From NCBI GenBank assembly GCA_963750075.1, contig CAVVPG010000004.1, forward strand, positions 372,001-436,000: a stretch of 64,000 nt of DNA, given 5' to 3'. Positions 1 through 8,283 of the stretch are shown one piece after another. This DNA is from Bog-473 sp963750075 (GTDB lineage Bacteria; Actinomycetota; Acidimicrobiia; Acidimicrobiales; RAAP-2). The stretch's first letter is position 1. The number at the start of each line of letters is the position of its first letter. Below the pieces are notes generated by a model, which was not told where the DNA came from, did not search any database, and saw only the letters and a list, made by a program, of their open reading frames with translations. Made by a program: the position numbers and the translations under genes.

Positions 1-358
1 AGTCCCACTGTGTCGAGTACTGCAACGAGAGCGTCACGACGTCGTCCGCCCACACGTCCACATAGCGGGGGTCCCCGAACTGCTCCATCTCGCTCATGTG
101 GACGTTGTAGAAAGTCCCGGGATTGCCCCGCATGTCCTCGGTCGGCGCGAGGACCGGTGGGTGCCGCCGCTGGTTCAGCGCCGTCCCGCCCGGGTAGTCG
201 AGGGGCAGACTCAGGCAGAAGCTGACGCCGGCCTCGACCTCCCGCACGCCTTGGAGGACCTTCTCAGGAGTGAGGAGGTTGATGCGGCCGAGCTCGTCGT
301 CCTCACCCCAATCCCCCCACGTCGAGCCCGGCGGGCGCTGCTTCCACCGCTTCGTCAC
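1..358 (-). CDS. Cyclase family protein (kynurenine formamidase-like), 3' end outside window
   Basis: Reading the minus strand from a GTG at 358 gives an open frame of 119 codons that runs off the window edge. A purine-rich stretch (GAAGGGGAAGAGG) lies just upstream of the GTG. The protein contains 'PPGSTWGDWGEDDELGRINL' and 'FCLSLPLDYPGG', which match my memory of the N-terminus of the putative cyclase family (PF04199) of metal-dependent hydrolases that open or close amide and lactone rings. The metal-binding HxGTHxD motif would lie further on and is not in the window. The gene is divergent from the amidohydrolase at 510, and the two share a promoter region with a possible TetR operator. Its substrate cannot be told. 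Confidence 0.78.
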   Translation of the reverse strand, partial: MTKRWKQRPPGSTWGDWGEDDELGRINLLTPEKVLQGVREVEAGVSFCLSLPLDYPGGTALNQRRHPPVLAPTEDMRGNPGTFYNVHMSEMEQFGDPRYVDVWADDVVTLSLQYSTQWD

Positions 359-409
359 GGCCTCTTCCCCTTCTGGCCGCAGCGGTCCGCGACCCGTTGT
401 GCGCGTTGC

Positions 410-432
410 CTGTACCGACCGGTTGGTCTACA
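410..432. promoter_or_regulatory. Putative TetR-type operator, copy A
   Basis: The stretch TGTACCGACCGGTTGGTCTACA lies between the divergent cyclase and amidohydrolase genes. Its left part (TGTACCGACCGGT) matches the partial palindromes at 2777-2794 and 5960-5977 in the same cluster, which also lie directly upstream of catabolic genes. The TetR gene at 7514-8143 is the obvious candidate to bind it. This is inference from a repeated motif; of the three copies this has the weakest symmetry. Confidence 0.45.
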
Positions 433-509
433 CTTTTCCGCGCAGGGTATCGCGTCAGCGCGGAGCCGGTCACCGAGATCTTGCGCCCCAGCGCAGGAAG
501 GTCACAACC

Positions 510-1766
510 ATGACAGCGAAACAACTCGTCGTGTCCGCCGACGGGCACATCCTCGAGCCCACCGACCTCTTCGTCACCCGCCTGCCCAAGCACCTCAGGG
601 ACCGGGCCGTCTGGGAGGACGACTTCGAGATCGAGCCGTGGGTCGAGGGTGGAGCTCGGATCTTCCGTCGGCTCCACACATCGGGGTTCGAGGGGTGGAC
701 CATCTCCCGGTACCGCCAGACGGGTGGACGCATGCCGGAGGGAGACCCCGAGACGATCATCGAGGACCTCGCGTTCGACGGAGTCGACGTCGGGGTCATG
801 CATCCGAACTTGTCGCTCTTCGGGCTCTACTCGGACGACCACGAACTGTCGATGGCACATGCCCGCGTCTACAACGACTACATCATTGAGCGCTTCTCCC
901 CGTACTTCTCCCGTATTGCTCCCACCGCCCCGATTCCCCTCACCGACGTGAACGATGCGGTGGCGGAAATCGAGCGGGTGGCGGCCAGCGGCTTTCGGGC
1001 GATCCTGTTGCCGGCGGTGCCGCCGAAACCCTACTACTCGAGGGAATTCGATCCGGTATGGGCAGCGGCGCAAGCGAACGGCGTGCACGTGTTCATCCAT
1101 ACACAAACCGGCGGCGTGAAGGTGAACGACACGGCCTCCACCACACTCAAGGTGGTCATGGAGAACGCCGCGCAGGTCAACCAGCCGATGACCGAGAAGT
1201 CGGCCTCGAAGCGGATGGTCACGCAGGCGATCTACAGCACGATCGTCCCCCAGCAGGTCATCTGCGAGCTCATCGGCGGCGGTGTGGCCGAGCGCTACCC
1301 GGACCTGCACTTCGCGCTGATCGAGTTCAACGCCCACTGGCTTGCGTCGCTGGTCGGCAGCATGGACAAGTGCTGGGTCACCGGGATCGGCCAGGACGCC
1401 GACTGGTGGCTCGGAGTCTGGGACGACACGCGTCCCGCGAGCGATCAGACCGGGATGGCACAGTTGTTCCGCCTGAACGAGAAGTGGCCATATCCGCTCA
1501 AGCCCAGCGAGTACGTCCGGCGGCAGTTCCACGTCTCCTTTCAAGACGACCCCGTTGCCGTCGCGTGCCGGCACATCACCGGGTTGTCGACGATCGTGTG
1601 GGGCAACGACTATCCGCACGCCGAAGGGACGTTCCGTGGCAGCAAGCAGCTCATCGCCGAGCAGTTCGCCGGCATCCCCGAGGACGAGCGGGCCGCCCTG
1701 GTGGGCGGGACGCTGGGCGGGCTCCTCGGGTTCGACGCTCCGGTGGCCGCCGCGCCCCGGACCTAG
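510..1766 (+). CDS. Amidohydrolase family protein (amidohydrolase 2 type)
   Basis: A 418-residue protein of the metal-dependent amidohydrolase superfamily (PF04909 type). The N-terminus has a 'SADGHILEP' motif, an internal 'VFIHTQTGG' supplies a candidate metal histidine, and near the C-terminus 'IVWGNDYPHAEGTF' carries the conserved Asp and His of the barrel. Such enzymes hydrolyse or decarboxylate small organic acids, often ring-fission or xenobiotic intermediates. The frame is open further upstream, but the ATG at 510 is preceded by GGAAGG and the family N-terminus begins there. The gene lies 39 bp before an SDR gene in the same direction, so the two are probably co-transcribed. The substrate is not predictable. 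Confidence 0.85.
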   Translation: MTAKQLVVSADGHILEPTDLFVTRLPKHLRDRAVWEDDFEIEPWVEGGARIFRRLHTSGFEGWTISRYRQTGGRMPEGDPETIIEDLAFDGVDVGVMHPNLSLFGLYSDDHELSMAHARVYNDYIIERFSPYFSRIAPTAPIPLTDVNDAVAEIERVAASGFRAILLPAVPPKPYYSREFDPVWAAAQANGVHVFIHTQTGGVKVNDTASTTLKVVMENAAQVNQPMTEKSASKRMVTQAIYSTIVPQQVICELIGGGVAERYPDLHFALIEFNAHWLASLVGSMDKCWVTGIGQDADWWLGVWDDTRPASDQTGMAQLFRLNEKWPYPLKPSEYVRRQFHVSFQDDPVAVACRHITGLSTIVWGNDYPHAEGTFRGSKQLIAEQFAGIPEDERAALVGGTLGGLLGFDAPVAAAPRT

Positions 1767-1805
1767 GACGCCGTACCGGGGTCAACAGCGCCAAGGCGAG
1801 GTGGG

Positions 1806-2753
1806 GTGAACGTACACAGCTTCGATGGGCGCGTCGCCGTCGTCACGGGCGCAGGACGAGGCATCGGGCGCTCGCACGCCCTCCTGCTCGCCGACCGGGG
1901 TGCCCGCGTCGTCGTGAACGATCTCGGTGGCTCCATGGAGGGTCTCGGGGCGGATGCGGGTATCGCGGCCACCGTCGCCGCGGAGATCGTCGCCGCAGGT
2001 GGGGCCGCGGCGGCGGACAGCAGCGACGTCGCCACGACTGCCGGGGGGGAGGCGCTCATCCGCACCGCGGTCGAGCACTTCGGACGCCTGGACATCCTCG
2101 TCAACAATGCCGGCATCATCAGGTGGGCCGGGCTTCCGGAGGCCGACGCCGCCAACCTCGAGAGCCACCTGGCCGTCCACGCGACGGGGTCCTTCAACAC
2201 GACCCGCGCCGCGTGGCCGCACTTCGTCGCGCAAGGTTACGGCCGCATCGTCATGACGACCTCCACCGGCATCTTCGGGCTGCCGACCAATCTCTCGTAC
2301 GCGGCGGCGAAAGGTGCCGTCATCGGATTGACGCGCAGCCTGGCGACGGCCGGCGCCGCTCACGGCATCAGGGTGAACCTCATCGCACCCGCCGCGTTCA
2401 CCCGGATGGCGGGCCAACCCGTCTCCGGAGGGGACCCCGCGGCTGACGGTGCCGACGGCACGCCGATGTCGCCTGACCTGGTGGCGCCGATAGTCGCCTT
2501 CCTCGCTCACGAGGCCTGCCCGGTCAGCGGAGAGATCTACACCGCGGGCGCCGGCCGCTTCGCTCGCATCTTCATCGCCTCCACCGAGGGGTACGTCCAC
2601 CCGACCTCCGAGCCGACGATCGAGGACGTCGCGGACCACTGGGAGAAGATCAACGACGAGACCGGTTATTTCGTCCCCACCGACCTGATGGACTGGTCGG
2701 CCGCCTTCATGGCCCACCTGCACCGACCCAGCGCCGAACACCCGGACTCCTAG
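1806..2753 (+). CDS. SDR family NAD(P)-dependent oxidoreductase (MFE-2-like)
   Basis: A 315-residue short-chain dehydrogenase starting at a GTG after GCGAGG. The glycine motif is 'TGAGRGIG' near residue 15, followed by 'VVVNDLGGSMEG', which is typical of the dehydrogenase part of peroxisomal-type multifunctional enzymes. 'NNAG' and the catalytic Ser with 'YAAAK' are present. The protein is longer than a classical 250-residue SDR, with an extra C-terminal stretch of about 60 residues. In this cluster it probably oxidises a 3-hydroxyacyl-CoA or a hydroxylated ring intermediate. It is cotranscribed with the amidohydrolase upstream; the acyl-CoA dehydrogenase follows after 53 bp that contain operator-like copy B. 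Confidence 0.88.
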   Translation: MNVHSFDGRVAVVTGAGRGIGRSHALLLADRGARVVVNDLGGSMEGLGADAGIAATVAAEIVAAGGAAAADSSDVATTAGGEALIRTAVEHFGRLDILVNNAGIIRWAGLPEADAANLESHLAVHATGSFNTTRAAWPHFVAQGYGRIVMTTSTGIFGLPTNLSYAAAKGAVIGLTRSLATAGAAHGIRVNLIAPAAFTRMAGQPVSGGDPAADGADGTPMSPDLVAPIVAFLAHEACPVSGEIYTAGAGRFARIFIASTEGYVHPTSEPTIEDVADHWEKINDETGYFVPTDLMDWSAAFMAHLHRPSAEHPDS

Positions 2754-2776
2754 CAGCGCCGGCGACGCTCCAGCAC

Positions 2777-2794
2777 TTGTACCGATCGGTCCAA
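2777..2794. promoter_or_regulatory. Putative TetR-type operator, copy B
   Basis: TTGTACCGATCGGTCCAA is an 18-bp inverted repeat in which eight of nine half-site positions match. A further half-site (GATCGGTCC) follows at 2799-2807 and touches the GTG start of the acyl-CoA dehydrogenase. Bound protein here would block translation start or transcription of that gene. The motif is shared with 410-432 and 5960-5977. Confidence 0.55.
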
Positions 2795-2806
2795 TAAGAT
2801 CGGTCC

Positions 2807-3955
2807 GTGGATCTCTCCCTGAACGAATCGGAACAGGAGCTCGTCGACCTCTGCCGCGACTTCGCGCAGAACGAGATCGCCGGGCGTGCGCCGCCGGCCT
2901 GGCAGGAGGGTCGGTGCCCGACCGATCTGCTCCGTGAGATGGGCCAGCTCGGACTTCTCGGCATTCTCATCCCGGAACAGTGGGGCGGTATCGGCATGTC
3001 GACGACCGGCTTCGTCGCCGCAATGGAGCAGATCGGCCTGGCGGACCAGTCCGTGGCAGCGGCATGGCAGGCGCACGCGACCATCGGCTCGCTGCCGTTG
3101 TACCTGTTCGGCAGCGAGACCCAGCGTGAACGCTGGCTGCGCCCCCTTGCGGAGGGCCTCGCGCTGGGCGCCTTCGGGCTGACCGAACCAGATGCCGGAT
3201 CCGACGCGCGCGGGATCCGCACTCGCGCCGAGCGACGGGACGGTGGCTGGCTGATCAACGGCGGGAAGACCTTCATCTCGAACGCCGGCACGGACATGTC
3301 CTTCGGCGTGACCCTGCTGGCGCGCACCGACTCCGACAAGAGCGGCCCTCCCACGTTCGCGACCTTCGTCGTCGAGACGGGCACGCCCGGCTATACCCTG
3401 GGACCGAAGATGCGCGGCATCGGTTGGCGCGGCCTCGACACACGCGAGCTCTTCTTCGACGATGTCTGGGTCCCGGACGACCACCTCCTCGGTGACCCGA
3501 ACCTGGGGCTCAGCCAGTTCCTGCGCACACTCGAAGTCGGCCGCATTTCGATCGCGGCGCTGTCGCTCAGCCTGACCCAGGCGGTGCTCGACCTGGCGAC
3601 CTCGTATGCCCGACACCGGGTGCAGTTCGGACAGCCCATCTCGAAATTCCAAGCGGTGCAGTTCAAGCTGGCCGACATCGCGACCGAGCTGGAGGCGGCG
3701 CGCTGGCTGACGTACCGCGCCGCCTACCTGCGCGATACGAACCAGCCCTTCCTCAAGGAGGCGTCGATGGCGAAGCTCAAGGCCAGCCGCGTGGCGACGT
3801 GGGCCGCATCCGAGGCGGTGCAGATCCACGGCGGCCTCGGCTACATGCTCGAGACACCGGTGGCCCGCTTCTACTGCGATGCCAAGGTGCTCGAGATCGG
3901 CGAAGGCACCAACGAGATCCAGCACATGGTGATCGCTCGCATGTTGGGCTGCTGA
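2807..3955 (+). CDS. Acyl-CoA dehydrogenase family protein
   Basis: A 382-residue flavoprotein of the acyl-CoA dehydrogenase family. The N-terminal helical domain starts 'MDLSLNESEQELVDLCRDF'. The middle beta domain has 'TEPDAGSDARGIRTRA' for FAD and substrate binding, and the C-terminal domain has 'RVQFGQPISKFQAVQ', 'QIHGGLGY' and 'EIGEGTNEIQ', where the Glu of EGT is at the catalytic-base position. It probably introduces an alpha-beta double bond into a CoA thioester made by the ligase at 8284. The GTG start fits the family N-terminus. Its stop lies only 2 bp from the stop of the convergent E1 gene. Confidence 0.9.
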   Translation: MDLSLNESEQELVDLCRDFAQNEIAGRAPPAWQEGRCPTDLLREMGQLGLLGILIPEQWGGIGMSTTGFVAAMEQIGLADQSVAAAWQAHATIGSLPLYLFGSETQRERWLRPLAEGLALGAFGLTEPDAGSDARGIRTRAERRDGGWLINGGKTFISNAGTDMSFGVTLLARTDSDKSGPPTFATFVVETGTPGYTLGPKMRGIGWRGLDTRELFFDDVWVPDDHLLGDPNLGLSQFLRTLEVGRISIAALSLSLTQAVLDLATSYARHRVQFGQPISKFQAVQFKLADIATELEAARWLTYRAAYLRDTNQPFLKEASMAKLKASRVATWAASEAVQIHGGLGYMLETPVARFYCDAKVLEIGEGTNEIQHMVIARMLGC

Positions 3956-3957
3956 TC

Positions 3958-5949
3958 TCAGACGGCAGCGAGGCGCCGAACGGATGCGGCGATGTCGTCG
4001 CGGTCCGGAAGCCAGGCCCGTTCGAGCTCGGGTGCATACGGCGGAGGAGTCGGCGCCGCACCGATTCGCTCGATCGGCGCGTCCAGCGACCAGAATGCCT
4101 CCCGGGCGACGACGGCGGCGATCTCGGCACCGATGCCGAAGGGGACGACTGCCTCGTGCGCGATGACGATCCGGCTCGTCTTGTGCACCGACTCGATGAC
4201 GGGCTCCATGTCAAGGGGAGCCACCGTTCGCAGGTCGACCACCTCGAGCGAGATGCCTTCTTCGGCCAGGGTCTCGGCGGCAGCGAGCGCCTCGTGGACC
4301 ATCCGTGAGACCGAGACGACCGTGACGTCGGTGCCTGGTCGTACCACTTTGGACGTGCCGATCGGCAGGACGAAGTCGGGAGGCGGCTGTGGCCCCTTCA
4401 TGCCGTACAACAGCCGGTTCTCGATGAAGATCACCGGGTTCGGGTCCTGGATTGCAGCACGGAGCAGCCCGTACGTGTCGGCCGGTGTCGACGGCATGAC
4501 CACGGTGAGTCCGGGGATGTGCGCGAGGAGCGCCTCGAGGCTCTGCGAGTGCTGGCTTCCCGAGGAGCGCCCCGCGCCGAACTGGGTGCGCACGGTCAGC
4601 GCCATTTCGGCGGCCCCGCCCGTCATGAAGGGCAGCTTTGCAGCCTGGTTGAGCAGCTGGTCGAAGCAGACACCCAGGAAGTCGAGGTACATCAGCTCGA
4701 CCACCGGCCGCATGCCGGCCATGGCCGCGCCGACGCCGGTGCCGATGATCGCGGTCTCCGAGATCGGCGTGTCGCGCACGCGGTCACCGAACTGATCCGC
4801 CAGGCCGCGCATGAGCCCGAAGACGTTGCCGCCCGCTCCCACGTCGATGCCGGCGATGAAGACGCTCTCGTCGCTGGCGAGCTCCGCTTCGAGCGCGGCA
4901 CGGACCGCATCCATGGTGCGGAATTCCGGTGCGTCCTCACCTGGTGGTGGCGGCTCGATGCGCGTTGGTCGCGCACGCACGACGAAGTCGGTCAAGTTGG
5001 CCACGGCCGGGCTGGAGAGCCTGCGCGCGGCCTCGACCGCTCCGTCGAGCTCGTCAGCGAGCGACGACTCCATCGCCTTGAGCTCGTCGTCACCAACGCC
5101 GGCATCTCGGAGCCTGCGCTCGTGCACAATGAGCGGATCCCGCTCCGCCCACGCGTGCACTTCGTCGGCAGATCGATATCGCTCCGGGTCTCCTTCGTAG
5201 TGGCCGTGCCACCGGTAGGTTGCTGCCTCCACCAAGGCCGGGCCTCGTCCGCTCCGCGCGGCGTACACCAGCCTGCCCATCGCGGTCGCGGTCGCAACGG
5301 CGTCGTTGCCGTCCACCGCGACGTAGTGGATCCCGTAGCCGGCGGCCCGTGCCTCGAGCGAGGCCGCATGCTGAGTTGCGGCCGGGGAAAATTCGGCGTA
5401 CCCGTTGTTCTCACAGAAGAAGACGACCGGCAGCTTCCACACGGCTGCGAGGTTGACGGCCTCGTGAAACGCGCCCTGGGCCGGTGCCCCGTCGCCGAAG
5501 AAGGCAACAGCGACCGAGCCGTCGCGTTTGAGCTGTGCCGCCGTGGCGGCCCCCGCGGCGATCGGCAGCCCCGCCGCCACGATCCCGTTGGCGCCGAAGA
5601 TCCCACGAGTCGGGTCGGCAATGTGCATCGACCCGCCCCGGCCTCGATTCGAACCCTGGTCCTTGCCCATGAGCTCGGCGAACATCCCCACCGGGTCCAG
5701 ACCCTTGGCCAGGCAGTGGCCGTGGCCCCGGTGGGTCGAGGTGATGACGTCGGCCGGGGCCAGTGGCCAACACGCGCCGACGGCTGCCGCCTCCTGCCCG
5801 ATCGAGAGGTGCACGAAACCGGGGACCTCGCCGTCGCGATAGAGCGCGGCCACCCGCTGTTCGAAACCGCGGATCAGGAGCATCCGGCGGTGCATCTCGA
5901 TCAGGTCGACCACGGAAAACTCGACAGACGGGAGAGGGCCGGCGGACAC
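3958..5949 (-). CDS. Fused alpha/beta E1 subunit of a thiamine-dependent 2-oxoacid (or acetoin) dehydrogenase
   Basis: A 663-residue fusion. About residues 15-320 are the E1-alpha domain, with 'IGQEAAAVGACW', 'THRGHGHCLAKG' and the thiamine diphosphate motif GDG...ENN. About residues 345-650 are the E1-beta domain, with 'ETAIIGTGVGAAMAGMRPV' and 'RTQFGAGRSSGSQHSQS'. Homologues are usually two separate proteins. It would decarboxylate a 2-oxoacid or acetoin and pass the acyl group to a lipoyl E2, but no E2 or E3 gene is present here. The open frame extends upstream over the operator; the GTG at 5949 is the best start although no clear ribosome site precedes it, so the mRNA could be leaderless. 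Divergent from the SDR at 5990. Confidence 0.85.
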   Translation of the reverse strand: MSAGPLPSVEFSVVDLIEMHRRMLLIRGFEQRVAALYRDGEVPGFVHLSIGQEAAAVGACWPLAPADVITSTHRGHGHCLAKGLDPVGMFAELMGKDQGSNRGRGGSMHIADPTRGIFGANGIVAAGLPIAAGAATAAQLKRDGSVAVAFFGDGAPAQGAFHEAVNLAAVWKLPVVFFCENNGYAEFSPAATQHAASLEARAAGYGIHYVAVDGNDAVATATAMGRLVYAARSGRGPALVEAATYRWHGHYEGDPERYRSADEVHAWAERDPLIVHERRLRDAGVGDDELKAMESSLADELDGAVEAARRLSSPAVANLTDFVVRARPTRIEPPPPGEDAPEFRTMDAVRAALEAELASDESVFIAGIDVGAGGNVFGLMRGLADQFGDRVRDTPISETAIIGTGVGAAMAGMRPVVELMYLDFLGVCFDQLLNQAAKLPFMTGGAAEMALTVRTQFGAGRSSGSQHSQSLEALLAHIPGLTVVMPSTPADTYGLLRAAIQDPNPVIFIENRLLYGMKGPQPPPDFVLPIGTSKVVRPGTDVTVVSVSRMVHEALAAAETLAEEGISLEVVDLRTVAPLDMEPVIESVHKTSRIVIAHEAVVPFGIGAEIAAVVAREAFWSLDAPIERIGAAPTPPPYAPELERAWLPDRDDIAASVRRLAAV

Positions 5950-5959
5950 GAAGGATGTA

Positions 5960-5977
5960 TTGTACTGGTCGGTACAA
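5960..5977. promoter_or_regulatory. Putative TetR-type operator, copy C
   Basis: TTGTACTGGTCGGTACAA is an 18-bp inverted repeat (seven of nine half-site positions) in the 40-bp gap between the divergent E1 and SDR genes, so one bound repressor could control both. It matches copies at 410-432 and 2777-2794. Confidence 0.55.
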
Positions 5978-5989
5978 CAAAGGAAAAGC

Positions 5990-6767
5990 ATGATCGACCA
6001 GATCCAGATCCCCGAGACGTTCCCCGGCCCCGGCGACGTCGCGGGGAAACGAGCGGTGATCACCGGTGCAAGCCGGGGTCTCGGAGCCCTCCTCGCGCAT
6101 GCGTTCTCGCGCGGGTGCCTCCGTGACGCTCGTGGCCCGGACCGAGAGGGACTTGAAGGCGGTCGCGGGGGCGCTTCCCGGACCCTCCCTGGTGCTCAGC
6201 GGCGACGTGACGGACGAGGACTTCAACGAAGCGGTGGCGGATGCCACGGTGGCCGAATGGGGCGGCGTCGACGCCTGGATCTGCAACGCAGGGATCTCGC
6301 CCATCGTGGCCGGCCCGCGCGATATGTCGGCTTCGGTCTGGCGGCGGGTGCTCGAAGTGAACCTCACGGGTGCATTCCTCGGCGCGCGCGCTGCCGCCCG
6401 CGTGATGTCAGAAGGCGGGCGAGTGATCTTCACGGGCTCGGTGCTCGGGGAGCGTCCGCGCAAGGGTCTCACGGCGTACAGTGCCTCGAAAGCCGGCTTG
6501 GTCGGTGTCGCCAAGGGCCTCGCGCTCGATCTGGCTTCCGCGGGCATCACGGTGAACGTCGTTGCTCCCGGCTGGTTCGATTCGCCCATGGCTGACGGCT
6601 GGATGAGGAACCCCGATCTCTCCGCTGCCATCACCGGGCACACGGCGCAGCGACGTTGGGGAGCTCCCACCGACCTGGCGGGCGCGTACCAGTTCCTGGC
6701 CTCTGACGCATCCGCCTTCGTGACCGGGACCGTGCTCAACGTCGACGGCGGCTACCTGCTCGTATGA
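5990..6767 (+). pseudogene. SDR family oxidoreductase with an apparent frameshift near 6108-6114
   Basis: The N-terminus starts at ATG 5990 after AAAGGAAA and reads through 'VAGKRAVITGASRGLGAL' to 'AHAFSR' in one frame. The rest, from 'AGASVTLVARTERDL' through 'NAG', 'YSASKAG' and 'GTVLNVDGGYL', continues in the next frame. Comparison with the usual SDR spacing suggests two bases (GC) missing in a CGCG run, although one extra G would also restore the frame. Everything else is intact, so this may be a sequence error or a very recent mutation. The repaired product would be a 3-oxoacyl-ACP reductase-like SDR of about 259 residues. It overlaps the next SDR gene by 4 bp (ATGA), so translation is coupled. 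Confidence 0.82.
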
Positions 6768-7510
6768 CCGGGGCGCGTCGGGTCGTGGCGATCACTGGAG
6801 CCGGCGGCGCCCTTGGCGCGGCCCTGTCACGCCAGTTCGCGAGCGAGCCCGAGACTGATCTCGTGTTGAGCGACATCAGTGCAGCATCGCTCGAGGCCAC
6901 CGTCGCAGGCATTCCCGCTTCCGCAGGACGTCCCGTCACCGCTCTCGCCGACGTCAGTGACTTCGCCGCCGTCGAGTCCGTGGTCGCGTTGGCGGTCGAG
7001 CGTTTCGGTCGACTTGACGTGCTCATCAGCAACGCCGGCGTGCTCTCCCAGAACGGGCGGATCCACAACCTGCCCACCGAGGAGTGGGAGCGGGCGTTCC
7101 GGGTCAACCTCCTCGGTGCTGTCAACGGCGTCCGTGCCGCGGTGGCCGTCATGCGCCGGCAACACTCGGGCTCCATCGTGTTGACGGCCTCGGTGGCCGG
7201 TATGACGGCATGGTCACATGCCGGTCCTTACTGCGCGACGAAGGCTGCGGTGATTCAGCTCGCGAAGGTGGCGGCCGTCGAATACGCGCGCGACGGGATC
7301 CGGGTCAACTGCGTCTGTCCGGGAACGTTCCGATCTGCCATCCACGACGACCTGCCGCCCGACGCACTCGATGCCATCGCCATCCGGCATCCACTGGGAC
7401 TCGGCTCGGCGACCGATCTCGTGGGTGCGTATTCCTATCTGGCCAGCGAGGCGGCACGCTGGACGACGGGCTCGGCGATCGTCGTCGACGGCGGGTACGC
7501 GGCGCCGTGA
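6764..7510 (+). CDS. SDR family NAD(P)-dependent oxidoreductase
   Basis: A 248-residue classical short-chain dehydrogenase. It has 'ITGAGGALGAALSRQF' for cofactor binding, 'DVLISNAG', a catalytic Ser in 'TASVAGMTAW', 'YCATKAA' with the Tyr and Lys, and the C-terminal 'GSAIVVDGGYAAP'. Its ATG overlaps the stop of the preceding SDR by 4 bp, so the pair is probably an operon controlled by operator copy C. It would oxidise or reduce an alcohol/ketone intermediate; the two SDRs may act on different isomers or consecutive steps. It converges on the TetR gene with a 3-bp gap. Confidence 0.9.
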   Translation: MTGARRVVAITGAGGALGAALSRQFASEPETDLVLSDISAASLEATVAGIPASAGRPVTALADVSDFAAVESVVALAVERFGRLDVLISNAGVLSQNGRIHNLPTEEWERAFRVNLLGAVNGVRAAVAVMRRQHSGSIVLTASVAGMTAWSHAGPYCATKAAVIQLAKVAAVEYARDGIRVNCVCPGTFRSAIHDDLPPDALDAIAIRHPLGLGSATDLVGAYSYLASEAARWTTGSAIVVDGGYAAP

Positions 7511-7513
7511 GCC

Positions 7514-8143
7514 CTATTGCTGGGGGGCGTCCGGGTTGGTGATCCCCCGCATGAAGATGTCGGCAAACGGCTTCGCGACGTCTCGAGCGGACAATGGTCC
7601 GCCCGACTTCAGCCACAGGTAGGTGTAGTTGTGCATCCCGAGCCACGCCAGGGCGGTCAGCCGTGGCTGCACGTCACGAAACGCCCCGGATTCGACCCCG
7701 GCTTGGAGAACTGCCTCGACCCGCTCCTCGTACCTGCGCCGACGCACGCGGAACTGCGCAGCGCGGTCGCCCGTGAGCGCAGGGAATTCGTGCAGGAAGA
7801 CCCATACGTGATCCGGATAGCGGTGGATGACGTCGAGCAGCTCGTCGCCGAGCATGGCCAACTGCTGCGACGGCGAGCCTCCGGCCACGGCAACACGATC
7901 AGCACCAAGCATGACCTCGTCCATCACTCGGTCGTGGATCGCAGCGAGGAGCTCCTCTTTGGAGCCGATGTAGTGGTACAGCGCACCCTTCCCGAGTTCA
8001 TTCGCGACACAGAGCTCCGTGATCCCGGTGGCGTGATACCCACGCCGGGCAAAGACGCTGGCCGACGTGTCGATGATCGTGTCCCGCCGCGCCTGCCAGT
8101 TCGCTCTCCGTCGAGAATCGCCGGTCGCTTCCACCCGTGCCAT
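7514..8143 (-). CDS. TetR/AcrR family transcriptional regulator
   Basis: A 209-residue regulator. The N-terminal DNA-binding domain is clear: 'IIDTSASVFARRGYHATGI' followed by 'ELCVANELGKGALYHYIGSK' forms the TetR helix-turn-helix at about residues 23-72. The C-terminal ligand domain is unassigned. It sits between the SDR operon and the divergent acyl-CoA ligase. Regulators of this type in degradation clusters usually respond to a CoA thioester. It is the likely reader of the three shared inverted repeats at 410-432, 2777-2794 and 5960-5977, but no copy of that motif is obvious in front of its own gene. Confidence 0.9.
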   Translation of the reverse strand: MARVEATGDSRRRANWQARRDTIIDTSASVFARRGYHATGITELCVANELGKGALYHYIGSKEELLAAIHDRVMDEVMLGADRVAVAGGSPSQQLAMLGDELLDVIHRYPDHVWVFLHEFPALTGDRAAQFRVRRRRYEERVEAVLQAGVESGAFRDVQPRLTALAWLGMHNYTYLWLKSGGPLSARDVAKPFADIFMRGITNPDAPQQ

Positions 8144-8283
8144 TTGGTAGCGAGGTTAGCGGCCCGCCCAGCGCAGAGGCGGTTTCCCGGCCGATGCGGC
8201 TCGGCGCCTCCTCGAGCCGTCCATCGCTCACACCCGCGTGGGACAGCCTCGCCATGACGGAGGCACCGCAGACGAGGGCAGAC

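Noticed and set aside
303..1619. Long open frame on the minus strand opposite the amidohydrolase
   Set aside because: It mirrors the high-GC codon pattern of the plus-strand gene; its translation is Arg/His/Asp-rich without any domain.
4519..6126. Plus-strand open frame of 535 codons opposite the E1 fusion
   Set aside because: The minus strand encodes a complete two-domain enzyme here; the plus-strand translation has no motif.
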